Assembly: GCA_023245475.1 (NCBI GenBank)
Contig: JAHFKF010000057.1
Location: forward strand, 1-8,910
DNA length: 8,910 nucleotides
Direction of reading: 5' to 3'
Source of the DNA: Candidatus Levyibacteriota bacterium
GTDB lineage: Bacteria > Patescibacteriota > Microgenomatia > Levybacterales > UBA12049
The translations under genes were made by a program, and so were the position numbers. The notes under the pieces are model-generated. The model ran no database searches, was not told the origin of the DNA, and was given only the letters and a program-made list of their open reading frames with translations. Numbering within the stretch: position 1 is the first letter of the stretch; each line of letters begins with the position of its first letter. Shown here one piece after another: positions 1-4,839 of this stretch.

Positions 1-8
1 TTTCCATT

Positions 9-569
9 ATGAAATTCTTAATTCTCAATTCCCAACTCTCGGCTCTCCGTTCTCGGTTCCCTGCCTTGCTCGCCTCGATTCGGACGAGTCGAAGCGGGCC
101 GGCAGGCAGGTCAGTTCTCAGTTCTGCGATCTCCGCTCCCTCTCGGGGTTTTACTCTCATTGAACTACTCATTGCAATTGCAATTGTGGGGATTATGGGA
201 ACTGTTTTTGTAACAATTATTAATCCTAGCGTACAGTTCAAAAGAGCAAATGATACTGAACGTAAATCAGAACTTAGACAAATACAAGCAGGACTTGAGC
301 TTTATCGTGCTGATCAAAGCGCCTATCCGGCAACGCTTCCTAACTGTGGATCTGCACTTGCTCTTGGTGGAACAACCTATTTGCAGAAAGTGCCGTGTGA
401 TCCAAAGAATACGGGTCAATATATCTATCGTTATATTCTTAATGGTACACAGTATACAATTATTGCTTGCTTAGAAAATACCAATGATCCTCAAAAGGAT
501 ACCGCTAATAATATTACCTATTGTACGGGTGGTACTACAAACTGGTCATACACGCTGACGAACCCATAA
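9..569 (+). CDS. GspG/PulG-like type IV prepilin with long repeat-derived leader
   Basis: A 186-aa prepilin, probably a major or GspG-like subunit of a type IV pilus or related pseudopilus. The class III signal is clear: R46-G47 then F48-T-L-I-E52, with E52 as mature Glu5, followed by a hydrophobic helix to about residue 71. The next segment (QIQAGLELYRADQSAYP, about residues 91-107) and the later YLQKVPCDP resemble GspG pseudopilins. Four cysteines (113, 130, 154, 172) could form two disulfides outside the membrane. The leader before the cleavage site is about 47 residues, far longer than the usual 6-25, and is encoded by heptamer repeats plus a 73-nt block also found in the pilin at 2210. 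ATG 9 is the only ATG before the pilin motif; a TTG at 66 is the only obvious alternative. No ribosome site is visible in the 8 bases before it, and the frame is open to the window edge, so an upstream start is possible. The family call is firm; the subunit role is inferred. Confidence 0.9.
   Translation: MKFLILNSQLSALRSRFPALLASIRTSRSGPAGRSVLSSAISAPSRGFTLIELLIAIAIVGIMGTVFVTIINPSVQFKRANDTERKSELRQIQAGLELYRADQSAYPATLPNCGSALALGGTTYLQKVPCDPKNTGQYIYRYILNGTQYTIIACLENTNDPQKDTANNITYCTGGTTNWSYTLTNP
15..63 (+). repeat. Degenerate heptamer array, coding orientation (pilin 1 leader)
   Basis: Seven consecutive 7-base units in perfect register with consensus YTCYCRR (TTCTCAA at 22-28, TTCTCGG at 50-56). 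They lie inside the first pilin's leader. Because 7 is not a multiple of 3, three units encode a 7-residue peptide period. The register resumes at 115-142 after a roughly 50-nt interruption. Period and boundaries were read by eye. Confidence 0.8.
49..121 (+). repeat. 73-nt direct repeat, copy A
   Basis: This segment is identical to 2235-2307 except for one base (113 A versus 2299 G); 49-112 is a 64-nt perfect match. It encodes the same peptide (SRFPALLASIR and onward) in the leaders of two different pilins. The core from 60 to 110 is GC-rich, with opposed end arms CCTGCC (60-65) and GGCAGG (101-106 and again 105-110), and it interrupts the heptamer array. It therefore looks like a small palindromic element inserted in the array. 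Confidence 0.92.
115..142 (+). repeat. Heptamer array, coding orientation (second part of pilin 1 leader)
   Basis: Four further 7-base units (first TTCTCAG at 115-121, then more degenerate) lead directly into the codons for the prepilin cleavage motif. They continue the array at 15-63 after the GC-rich insert. Confidence 0.6.
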
Positions 570-571
570 GG

Positions 572-651
572 GATCCCAGACCTGAGATCCGAGATCTGAG
601 AACGGGATACTAACTTGAAAACGCAGAAGTGAGAACTGAGAAGGGAGAACG
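572..651 (+). repeat. Heptamer arrays, reverse orientation, between pilins 1 and 2
   Basis: Five units run in register at 572-606 (GATCTGA at 593-599) and three at 631-637, 638-644 and 645-651 (GAGAACT first). They are the reverse complement of the type seen in the pilin leaders. The stretch is intergenic, beginning three bases after the first pilin's stop. In this orientation the units contain TGA and cannot stay open in all frames. No convincing terminator is seen. Confidence 0.75.
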
Positions 652-738
652 TCAAGTTGTTGATTTTAATAAAAATGATAATAAGTATGCTAAAAAAATT
701 GTCTAAATTAAATCTTTTGTTCTCAATTCTCAGATCTC
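591..738. repeat. 12-bp perfect inverted repeat linking two opposed heptamer arrays
   Basis: GAGATCTGAGAA at 591-602 is the exact reverse complement of TTCTCAGATCTC at 727-738. The arms belong to the reverse-orientation array before pilin 2 and the coding-orientation array in its leader. They enclose 124 nt containing the candidate starts of pilin 2. In RNA they could form a long-range stem near the translation start; folding has not been computed. Confidence 0.7.
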
Positions 739-1223
739 CGCTCTCGGTTCTCCGCTCTCGGTTCTTCGCTCCGTCGGGTTTTACATTAATTGAAGTAATT
801 CTCGTCTTTGCCGTACTTGGCATAGTCTCTGCTGCGAGTTTTGCTTCATTTAGTTCATATACGAAGTCACAGTCAGTGCAATCTACCGCATCAGCCTTTG
901 TCGGCACCTTGCAAACAGCCAAATCAAAATCATTGACCCAATCAAAACCAGCTCAGTGTGGTGCTGCCCCGCTAAGAGGGTATCGTGTGACTGTCAGTAT
1001 TCCATCAACATACCGTTTGGAAGTCTCTTGCGGTAACAACTTTTTTACCTTAGATACCCGGACACTATCATCAGGTGTTATCTTTGCCAGTGGTTCGGCG
1101 GGGCAGATCTTTTTTGAAGTAGCAACAGGAATTGTAAATGTTCCTGGTACGATAATCATCACTGGTGGCGGGAAAACCAAAACAATTACCATTAGCAAAA
1201 CAGGCAACATTACGGGGAATTAA
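687..1223 (+). CDS. GspH/FimT-like prepilin
   Basis: A 178-aa minor prepilin of the GspH/FimT type. Taking ATG 687, the cleavage site is S30-G31 followed by F32-T-L-I-E36 and a hydrophobic helix to about residue 52. The C-terminal half is a beta-rich domain ending in a FimT/GspH-like pattern (SSGVIFASGSAG, then KTITISKTGNI). Two cysteines (in AQCGAA and EVSCGN) could pair. Residues 12-28 of the leader are encoded by a heptamer array, giving repeats such as ILRSPLSVLRSRF. The start is uncertain: ATG 675 and TTG 657 are in frame, and the TTG has AAGGGAG at 641-647 nine bases upstream, though that string belongs to the repeat array. Family confidence is high; the exact role in pilus priming is inferred from the family. 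Confidence 0.87.
   Translation: MLKKLSKLNLLFSILRSPLSVLRSRFFAPSGFTLIEVILVFAVLGIVSAASFASFSSYTKSQSVQSTASAFVGTLQTAKSKSLTQSKPAQCGAAPLRGYRVTVSIPSTYRLEVSCGNNFFTLDTRTLSSGVIFASGSAGQIFFEVATGIVNVPGTIIITGGGKTKTITISKTGNITGN
721..769 (+). repeat. Heptamer array, coding orientation (pilin 2 leader)
   Basis: Seven 7-base units in perfect register. The pair TCTCCGC plus TCTCGGT is repeated exactly at 735-748 and 749-762, giving a 14-nt sub-period. The array codes for the leader peptide just before the prepilin cleavage motif and is the same repeat type as at 15-63 and 2220-2319. Confidence 0.85.
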
Positions 1224-1231
1224 CGTTTTAT

Positions 1232-1299
1232 GTCATTGCGAGCGAAGCGTGGCAATCTTTTTATTCAGATTGCTTTGTCGTTTCACTCCTCGCAATGAC
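1232..1299. repeat. GTCATTGCGAG-type palindromic repeat (MITE/REP-like)
   Basis: A 68-nt imperfect palindrome. The outer arms GTCATTGCGAG (1232-1242) and CTCGCAATGAC (1289-1299) are an exact 11-bp inverted pair. The inner arms GCAATCT (1252-1258) and AGATTGC (1267-1273) are an exact 7-bp pair around an 8-nt loop. I recognise this sequence as belonging to a widespread palindromic repeat of many bacterial genomes, whose spurious translations contain CERSVAI and FTPRNDD-like peptides. It lies between the GspH-like and PilV-like pilin genes, ends 9 bases before the PilV-like ATG, and could act as a transcript hairpin. Confidence 0.88.
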
Positions 1300-1308
1300 G
1301 ATATCTAT

Positions 1309-1785
1309 ATGATAAAGAATATAAAAAGGGATCATCAAAAAGGTAGTACTCTCGTTGAAGTGTTATTGGGTTTGGCAATTGCAACAATTGCTCTTTCAGG
1401 AGTGACTGTTGTTGCTATCTCGTCACTGAGCAATGCCCAGCAAGGTCGTAATCAAATCCAAGCAACCAAATACAGTCAGGAAGGAATTGAAATTGTACGA
1501 CGTATTCGCAATAGTGATTATGCAGCGTTTGCTAACTATAATGGTACCTATTGTTTGGGAACCAATCAGACGACATTGGGAGTTGCTGCAACGTGTACCA
1601 CACCAAACGTTGGGCAATTTATCAGGTCGGTACAGATTGAACAAAACGCCGGGTGTGGCGCAAGCCTGGCTCGTGCAACTGTTCGTGTCGCATGGACAGA
1701 TGCCAAATGCAGTGCTGGTGTATATTGCCATAGTAGTCAGTTGCAATCGTGTTTCTCAACAGTAAATCCAGTACAAGGACCATAA
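1309..1785 (+). CDS. PilV-like minor prepilin
   Basis: A 158-aa prepilin with a conventional short leader: M1 to K11-G12, then S13-T-L-V-E17 as the mature N-terminus with Glu5 in place, and a hydrophobic segment to about residue 38. The following YSQEGIEIVRRIRNSDYAAF resembles PilV-type minor pilins, where a helix of this kind (EGIEIVRxIR) follows the membrane segment. Six cysteines (82, 96, 116, 134, 140, 148) suggest up to three disulfides. The frame is open upstream to 1165, but that extension translates the palindromic repeat and overlaps the previous pilin, so ATG 1309 is preferred. No Shine-Dalgarno is evident; the palindrome ends 9 bases before it. It is followed by a heptamer-filled gap rather than directly by the PilW-like gene. 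Confidence 0.87.
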   Translation: MIKNIKRDHQKGSTLVEVLLGLAIATIALSGVTVVAISSLSNAQQGRNQIQATKYSQEGIEIVRRIRNSDYAAFANYNGTYCLGTNQTTLGVAATCTTPNVGQFIRSVQIEQNAGCGASLARATVRVAWTDAKCSAGVYCHSSQLQSCFSTVNPVQGP

Positions 1786-1841
1786 CGGAGCTGAGAGCTG
1801 AGAACTGGATGTTGAATGGAACGGAGAGCCCAGAACGGAGA
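1786..1841 (+). repeat. Heptamer array, reverse orientation, before the four-helix-bundle gene
   Basis: Eight 7-base units in unbroken register starting at the base after the PilV-like stop codon. GAGAGCT (1793-1799) and GAGAACT (1800-1806) are typical, and ACGGAGA occurs at 1821-1827 and 1835-1841. The array is reverse-complementary in type to the array at 2220-2319, so the two bracket the four-helix-bundle gene as imperfect inverted repeats. Confidence 0.8.
1836..1840 (+). promoter_or_regulatory. Possible ribosome binding site supplied by heptamer repeat
   Basis: CGGAG lies four bases before ATG 1845 of the four-helix-bundle gene. It is part of a repeat unit (ACGGAGA), and the spacing is a little short, so its use as a Shine-Dalgarno is plausible but not certain. 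It favours ATG 1845 over upstream in-frame starts that would translate the repeat. Confidence 0.4.
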
Positions 1842-1844
1842 ACT

Positions 1845-2213
1845 ATGGAAAGAAAAGCTTGGAAAATCCAATTACGTGAGAGGTTACTCAAGTTTTCAAT
1901 AAGTGTTATTACATTAGCTAATCAGTTACCCAAATCTGCCGCGGGATTTGCGATTGCTAATCAAGTTATTCGTTCAGGAACTTCTATTGGTGCCAATAAT
2001 GAAGAGGCTCAGGATGCATCTTCTCTAAAAGATTTTATTCAAAAGTTAAGTATCTCTTTAAGAGAGGCAAGAGAAACGTTATACTGGTTAGAGGTTACTA
2101 AGGGATCTCATTTAATTGAAGGTTCACAAATTGATTCATGCATGGATGAATGTAATGAGCTTATAAGCATATTCGTTCGTAGTATAAAATCATCTAAAGA
2201 TAAAGTAATATGA
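1845..2213 (+). CDS. Four-helix-bundle protein, 23S rRNA-IVP (S23) family
   Basis: A 122-aa all-helical protein of the four-helix-bundle / 23S rRNA intervening-sequence protein family, close to the usual family length of about 115-130. The signature is good: LANQLPK (24-30), then ANQVIRSGTSIGANNEEA (38-55), then KDFIQKLSISLREARETLYWLE (62-83). The molecular role of the family is poorly defined. Members occur inside 23S rRNA intervening sequences and alone in many genomes, and they share a fold with the Avd accessory protein of diversity-generating retroelements. Here the gene splits a pilin cluster between PilV-like and PilW-like genes, is bracketed by opposed heptamer arrays, and its TGA overlaps the next ATG (2210-2213), implying translational coupling. 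It has no signal or membrane segment, so it is cytoplasmic. Its presence looks like an insertion into the pilin operon, which is inference. Confidence 0.88.
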   Translation: MERKAWKIQLRERLLKFSISVITLANQLPKSAAGFAIANQVIRSGTSIGANNEEAQDASSLKDFIQKLSISLREARETLYWLEVTKGSHLIEGSQIDSCMDECNELISIFVRSIKSSKDKVI

Positions 2214-2827
2214 AAAAAAAGTTCTCCTCTTTTAGTTCTCGGTTCCCTGCCTTGCTCGCCTCGATTCGGACGAGTCGAAGCGGGCCGGCAGGCAGGTCGG
2301 TTCTCAGCTCTCGGTTCTCCCGAGGCTTTAGCCTCATCGAACTAGTTGTCTCAATGGGGATCTTTGCCATTATCTCAGGGGTTGCTTTGTCGATTTTGTT
2401 TACGTCTCTTCGCGTCAGCCGCAAGTCAGAAGGGATGGTCGTTCTCAAAGAGCAGGGCGATGCTGTGCTTTCTCAGATGGTACGACAGATTCGGTTTGCC
2501 AAGTCATTGGATACTCCGGCTTCTTGTACCCCAAGTACTGCGACGACATCCTTGACCGTTACTTCGCTTTCAGATAATGGACAGACTACTTTTGCTTGCA
2601 CAACAGGAGCTTCCTCGTCTATCACCTCAAACAGCGCGTCTCTTATTGATACCAATGCTGTTACTGTCACGGCTTGCTCCTTTGTCTGTTCTCAGCCCAC
2701 AATTGATGATCCCCCGACAATCAGACTCCAATTTACTCTCTCTACCAAAAACGCAACAAGTTTTGCTGAAACGACGGGTTCCCTCCCCTTTCAAACCTCA
2801 GTAACCCTGCGGAATTATAGTAGGTGA
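2210..2827 (+). CDS. PilW/PilJ-like minor prepilin with repeat-derived leader
   Basis: A 205-aa prepilin. The cleavage site is R38-G39 followed by F40-S-L-I-E44 and a hydrophobic helix to about residue 65. The segment KEQGDAVLSQMVRQIRFAKSL (about 80-100) matches the helix found after the membrane segment in PilW/PilJ/GspJ-type minor pilins. The rest is Ser/Thr-rich and beta-like, with four cysteines (106, 130, 156, 160). The 39-residue leader is encoded by heptamers and the second copy of the 73-nt repeat, so it shares SRFPALLASIR and flanking residues with the pilin at 9-569. Its ATG overlaps the preceding four-helix gene's TGA (ATGA), so translation is probably coupled. It is the last gene of the cluster; the next gene is convergent, with 48 bases between the two stops and no clear terminator hairpin. 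Confidence 0.87.
   Translation: MKKKFSSFSSRFPALLASIRTSRSGPAGRSVLSSRFSRGFSLIELVVSMGIFAIISGVALSILFTSLRVSRKSEGMVVLKEQGDAVLSQMVRQIRFAKSLDTPASCTPSTATTSLTVTSLSDNGQTTFACTTGASSSITSNSASLIDTNAVTVTACSFVCSQPTIDDPPTIRLQFTLSTKNATSFAETTGSLPFQTSVTLRNYSR
2220..2319 (+). repeat. Heptamer arrays, coding orientation, interrupted by the 73-nt block (pilin 5 leader)
   Basis: Four units run at 2220-2247 (AGTTCTC at 2220-2226 and 2234-2240) and three at 2299-2319 (GGTTCTC, AGCTCTC, GGTTCTC). The GC-rich core of the 73-nt repeat separates the two parts, the same arrangement as in the first pilin. All of it lies within the coding leader of the PilW-like pilin. Confidence 0.85.
2235..2307 (+). repeat. 73-nt direct repeat, copy B
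   Basis: The second copy of the segment at 49-121, offset by 2186 bases, with one mismatch. It is read in the same frame, so both pilin leaders share the same peptide. Recombination between copies A and B would delete 2186 bp and fuse the first pilin's start to the PilW-like pilin body in frame. Confidence 0.92.
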
Positions 2828-2875
2828 GGTTTATCTATCTAATGCTTTAGGTTGACGACAATGATGGTGAGGTTG

Positions 2876-4717
2876 TTAGTTTTCTAATCTGCTTTTAAAG
2901 TAACGGGCGATATCTGTTGTTTCAGAAGTATTGATTGAGTACGTTCCATGTGGAGCTGAATTGTATTCTATAACGATTTCACTTATCTTTTCCGATTCAT
3001 CAAATAGTATTCTTGGACCCAAATCAACCTTTTCTCCAACTGTGAGCCTATTCAATTCAAAGGCCTTTTGAGTTATGTCTTTGCCTACAAAGCTTCCGTC
3101 AGAATTTATTTGGAGCTTAAGAACTCCAAATACAGTATCTGAAGTTTTCTTTAGACTATCGGTGATAGTGCCATCTTTTTCTAAAAGAATAATATTTCCA
3201 GAAGTAGTTCTAATATAGATTTGTTTAATAGTCTTGTTTGTTGATGACAAAAAGTCGTTTAAAGGAATAAATTCATTGTCTTTTTCAAATATTTTTCCTG
3301 CTTCTAGTCTCCATTTAACAAAATCTGGTTCATTCTCAGGATAGGGAACAGGAACGTTATACATGATGCGAATGGGTCTCCCTCCTATAAGTTGCTGCTC
3401 TTTTTGCATATCTGCGTCTGATTTAGGTACCATATGTTGCTGTTCGACTGGTAAGCCGAGAGGCCTACTAGTTGGTTCTGCTTGCGGCACAGCTGCTTGT
3501 CCTTTGGCAGTTGGAAAAGTAACGATTGGTATTTCTTCTGGTGGTGTTCCCGAACGGTATGCATCTGTGGAACCAAGTTTCTTCTGTGCATCAGGAGAGA
3601 GGTGAGCTGTTTCTATTTGTTTTTCTTGGGCTTGATCTGGTTCCGCCGTGGGTGCTGGATCAAGTTCTTGTTCGACTGCTTGTGGTGCAGGTGATTTCTT
3701 CTCAGTCTCAGAAGGAGACGTGATGATTAGTGTTTCGGGGGGATGCTGACGGTACTCATCTGATACTGATCCGACGGTTGCTTCCTCAGGGAGAGCATCT
3801 GCTTTTGTTTGTTTTTCAGCCGGTTCTGGTTTCGTTGAGTGCTGCGTTTCGTGTGGTGTGAGATGTTGGTGTAATCGTTTGAAACCTTCTTTACGTGCTG
3901 AGTCAACTTCTAGCGCAACTGCTTGACCTGCTCGGTCTGCTATAGCCTCTTTATATTCCTCTTTTTGTGTTAGTAATGCGTAGGACATCGCATAATCTGC
4001 GACTAGCTTATCTACCGCAAAGTCTGTGCCAAATGAAGCAAGAAGTGGGTAAAGCTCACTGAGTCCATCGGTAAGAAGATCCAACTTCACCTCTCCATTC
4101 TCGCGACACCCCTCAGCGATGTCAGCAACAAATTGGTGGATATTACTTTTATCCGTGAAGTATTTCTTTCGTATCGTTTCTACTACAGGAAAGACAGTTA
4201 TTTCTTCGGTTCGTTTTGTCTGCGTTCCATTCACATTCTCCATATACGCTATCTTTTTTCGTTGGGAGGTTAGCAAGCCATCATTGTCAGTTTTAAATCC
4301 CAGCCAGAGTACCCCGTAGTTGCTCTTTCCTCTATTTATCCATTCAGCAATAGATGCATTCCACGATTCAACCTGTTGTCCAACGGTCATGGGTCCTGTT
4401 TCTGCCTGTCGTTTTTCCCAATAACTTGTTCTGCTTTCAACTGAAACCTTCTCTAGGGCATCCGCATCCAGGTCTTTCTCTGTTTTGGTTACCAATGCAT
4501 GCTTATCCTGATCCGTTACTGATTGCTTCTGTGGGCTGAGAAACTTTGCGTCAACCGTGCCCATCAGAAATCGTCCCGAAGTACGGGTAACATGGTTTGC
4601 TCTTATTTCCGTTTCTAGCTCTTTTGGGAGTGGCAAACGTCCGATTCGTGGTTCTCTCTTAAATTCAAAGAACCCATCTTCGTCCATTCTCGGTTTGCTT
4701 TGTAGTCGTTCTGTCAT
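2876..4717 (-). CDS. 613-aa protein of unknown function, divergent from the kinase
   Basis: I do not recognise this protein. The N-terminal third (about 1-130) is charged and probably helical in part. Residues 134-285 look like a compact domain (YGVLWLGFKTDNDG at 134-147, then helices rich in Leu, Ala and charged residues). Residues 286-445 form a Pro/Glu/Ala/Gln-rich linker with a duplicated motif: GSVSDEYRQHPPETLII at 316-332 and GSTDAYRSGTPPEEIPIV at 382-399. Residues 448-613 look like a second folded, beta-rich domain (RIMYNVPVPYP, then IYIRTTSGNIILLEKDG). There is no signal peptide or membrane helix, so it is probably cytoplasmic. ATG 4717 lies 7 bases after a TATAAT box, implying a leaderless transcript. 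The divergent promoter shared with the kinase gene, and the Pro-rich linker in both proteins, suggest a functional pair, possibly a kinase substrate or partner; that is inference only. Confidence 0.8.
   Translation of the reverse strand: MTERLQSKPRMDEDGFFEFKREPRIGRLPLPKELETEIRANHVTRTSGRFLMGTVDAKFLSPQKQSVTDQDKHALVTKTEKDLDADALEKVSVESRTSYWEKRQAETGPMTVGQQVESWNASIAEWINRGKSNYGVLWLGFKTDNDGLLTSQRKKIAYMENVNGTQTKRTEEITVFPVVETIRKKYFTDKSNIHQFVADIAEGCRENGEVKLDLLTDGLSELYPLLASFGTDFAVDKLVADYAMSYALLTQKEEYKEAIADRAGQAVALEVDSARKEGFKRLHQHLTPHETQHSTKPEPAEKQTKADALPEEATVGSVSDEYRQHPPETLIITSPSETEKKSPAPQAVEQELDPAPTAEPDQAQEKQIETAHLSPDAQKKLGSTDAYRSGTPPEEIPIVTFPTAKGQAAVPQAEPTSRPLGLPVEQQHMVPKSDADMQKEQQLIGGRPIRIMYNVPVPYPENEPDFVKWRLEAGKIFEKDNEFIPLNDFLSSTNKTIKQIYIRTTSGNIILLEKDGTITDSLKKTSDTVFGVLKLQINSDGSFVGKDITQKAFELNRLTVGEKVDLGPRILFDESEKISEIVIEYNSAPHGTYSINTSETTDIARYFKSRLEN
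3509..3574 (-). repeat. Duplicated linear motif in the unknown protein, copy 2
   Basis: Residues 382-403, pattern G-S-[ST]-D-x-Y-R, then P-P-E, then a short beta-like hydrophobic run ending F-P-T. It matches copy 1 (3710-3772) at the protein level but not as an exact DNA repeat, so the residues rather than the DNA are conserved, as expected for a binding or modification motif in a disordered linker. Confidence 0.55.
3710..3772 (-). repeat. Duplicated linear motif in the unknown protein, copy 1
   Basis: Residues 316-336, pattern G-S-V-S-D-E-Y-R, then P-P-E, then L-I-I-T-S-P-S. It aligns with copy 2 at residues 382-403 and lies in a Pro/Glu-rich, probably disordered linker that also contains several Ser and Thr residues. 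Confidence 0.55.
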
Positions 4718-4724
4718 AGGTTTA

Positions 4725-4733
4725 ATTATAGCA
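4725..4733 (-). promoter_or_regulatory. Extended -10 promoter for the 613-aa gene, leaderless
   Basis: Read on the minus strand, TGCTATAAT gives a perfect -10 hexamer (4730 to 4725) with an extended TG element. Exactly 7 bases separate it from ATG 4717, so transcription should begin at or next to the A of the start codon. The -35 region is weak (TTCCTC at 17-bp spacing), as is common for extended -10 promoters. No Shine-Dalgarno fits in the 7-base gap. Confidence 0.7.
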
Positions 4734-4751
4734 TAGCAAGGTAAAAAGAGG

Positions 4752-4767
4752 AAGTTTTTATAAACTT
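4752..4767. promoter_or_regulatory. Small palindrome between the divergent promoters
   Basis: AAGTTT (4752-4757) and AAACTT (4762-4767) are inverted arms around TTAT, just upstream of the weak -35 region of the minus-strand promoter. It could be an operator for the divergent pair, but the region is AT-rich and such a palindrome could occur by chance. Confidence 0.25.
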
Positions 4768-4803
4768 ATAATAAGAAATATTGAGCTCATCTTTAATAAA
4801 TAA

Positions 4804-4832
4804 TTGTCTTATAAGATTTATTTTGCTATAAT
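4804..4832 (+). promoter_or_regulatory. Promoter for the Ser/Thr kinase gene, leaderless
   Basis: TTGTCT (4804-4809, four of six consensus -35 bases), a 17-bp spacer, and TATAAT (4827-4832) preceded by TGC, an extended -10. Seven bases then lead to ATG 4840. The nine bases TGCTATAAT and the 7-base gap are the same as in the divergent promoter on the other strand. The predicted start of transcription is at the start codon, so the mRNA would be leaderless. Confidence 0.75.
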
Positions 4833-4839
4833 CCCCTCT

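Noticed and set aside
15..142. CRISPR-like or minisatellite interpretation of the leader repeats
   Set aside because: The units are 7 bases, degenerate and contiguous, without spacer-separated direct repeats of 23-40 nt, and no cas genes are present.
518..922. 134-aa open frame on the minus strand across the pilin 1/2 junction
   Set aside because: It is antisense to the clear GspH-like pilin and the reverse-orientation heptamers, and its peptide is low-complexity with no recognisable domain.
953..1210. 85-aa minus-strand open frame inside the GspH-like gene
   Set aside because: It lies wholly opposite a well-supported pilin domain and has no start signal; it is a shadow frame.
1165..1308. 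N-terminal extension of the PilV-like pilin from GTG 1165
   Set aside because: It would overlap the previous pilin by 59 bases and translate the palindromic repeat (CERSVAI, FTPRNDD). ATG 1309 gives a normal 12-residue prepilin leader.
1749..1844. N-terminal extension of the four-helix-bundle protein
   Set aside because: It would overlap the PilV-like gene and translate the reverse heptamer array. The family start fits ATG 1845.
2828..2875. Bidirectional terminator between the convergent PilW-like and 613-aa genes
   Set aside because: Only a short direct repeat (GGTGAGGTT) is seen; there is no stem followed by a T-run on either strand.
4804..4839. Kinase start at TTG 4804
   Set aside because: This stretch is the -35/-10 promoter itself. 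ATG 4840 gives a normal kinase N-terminus.
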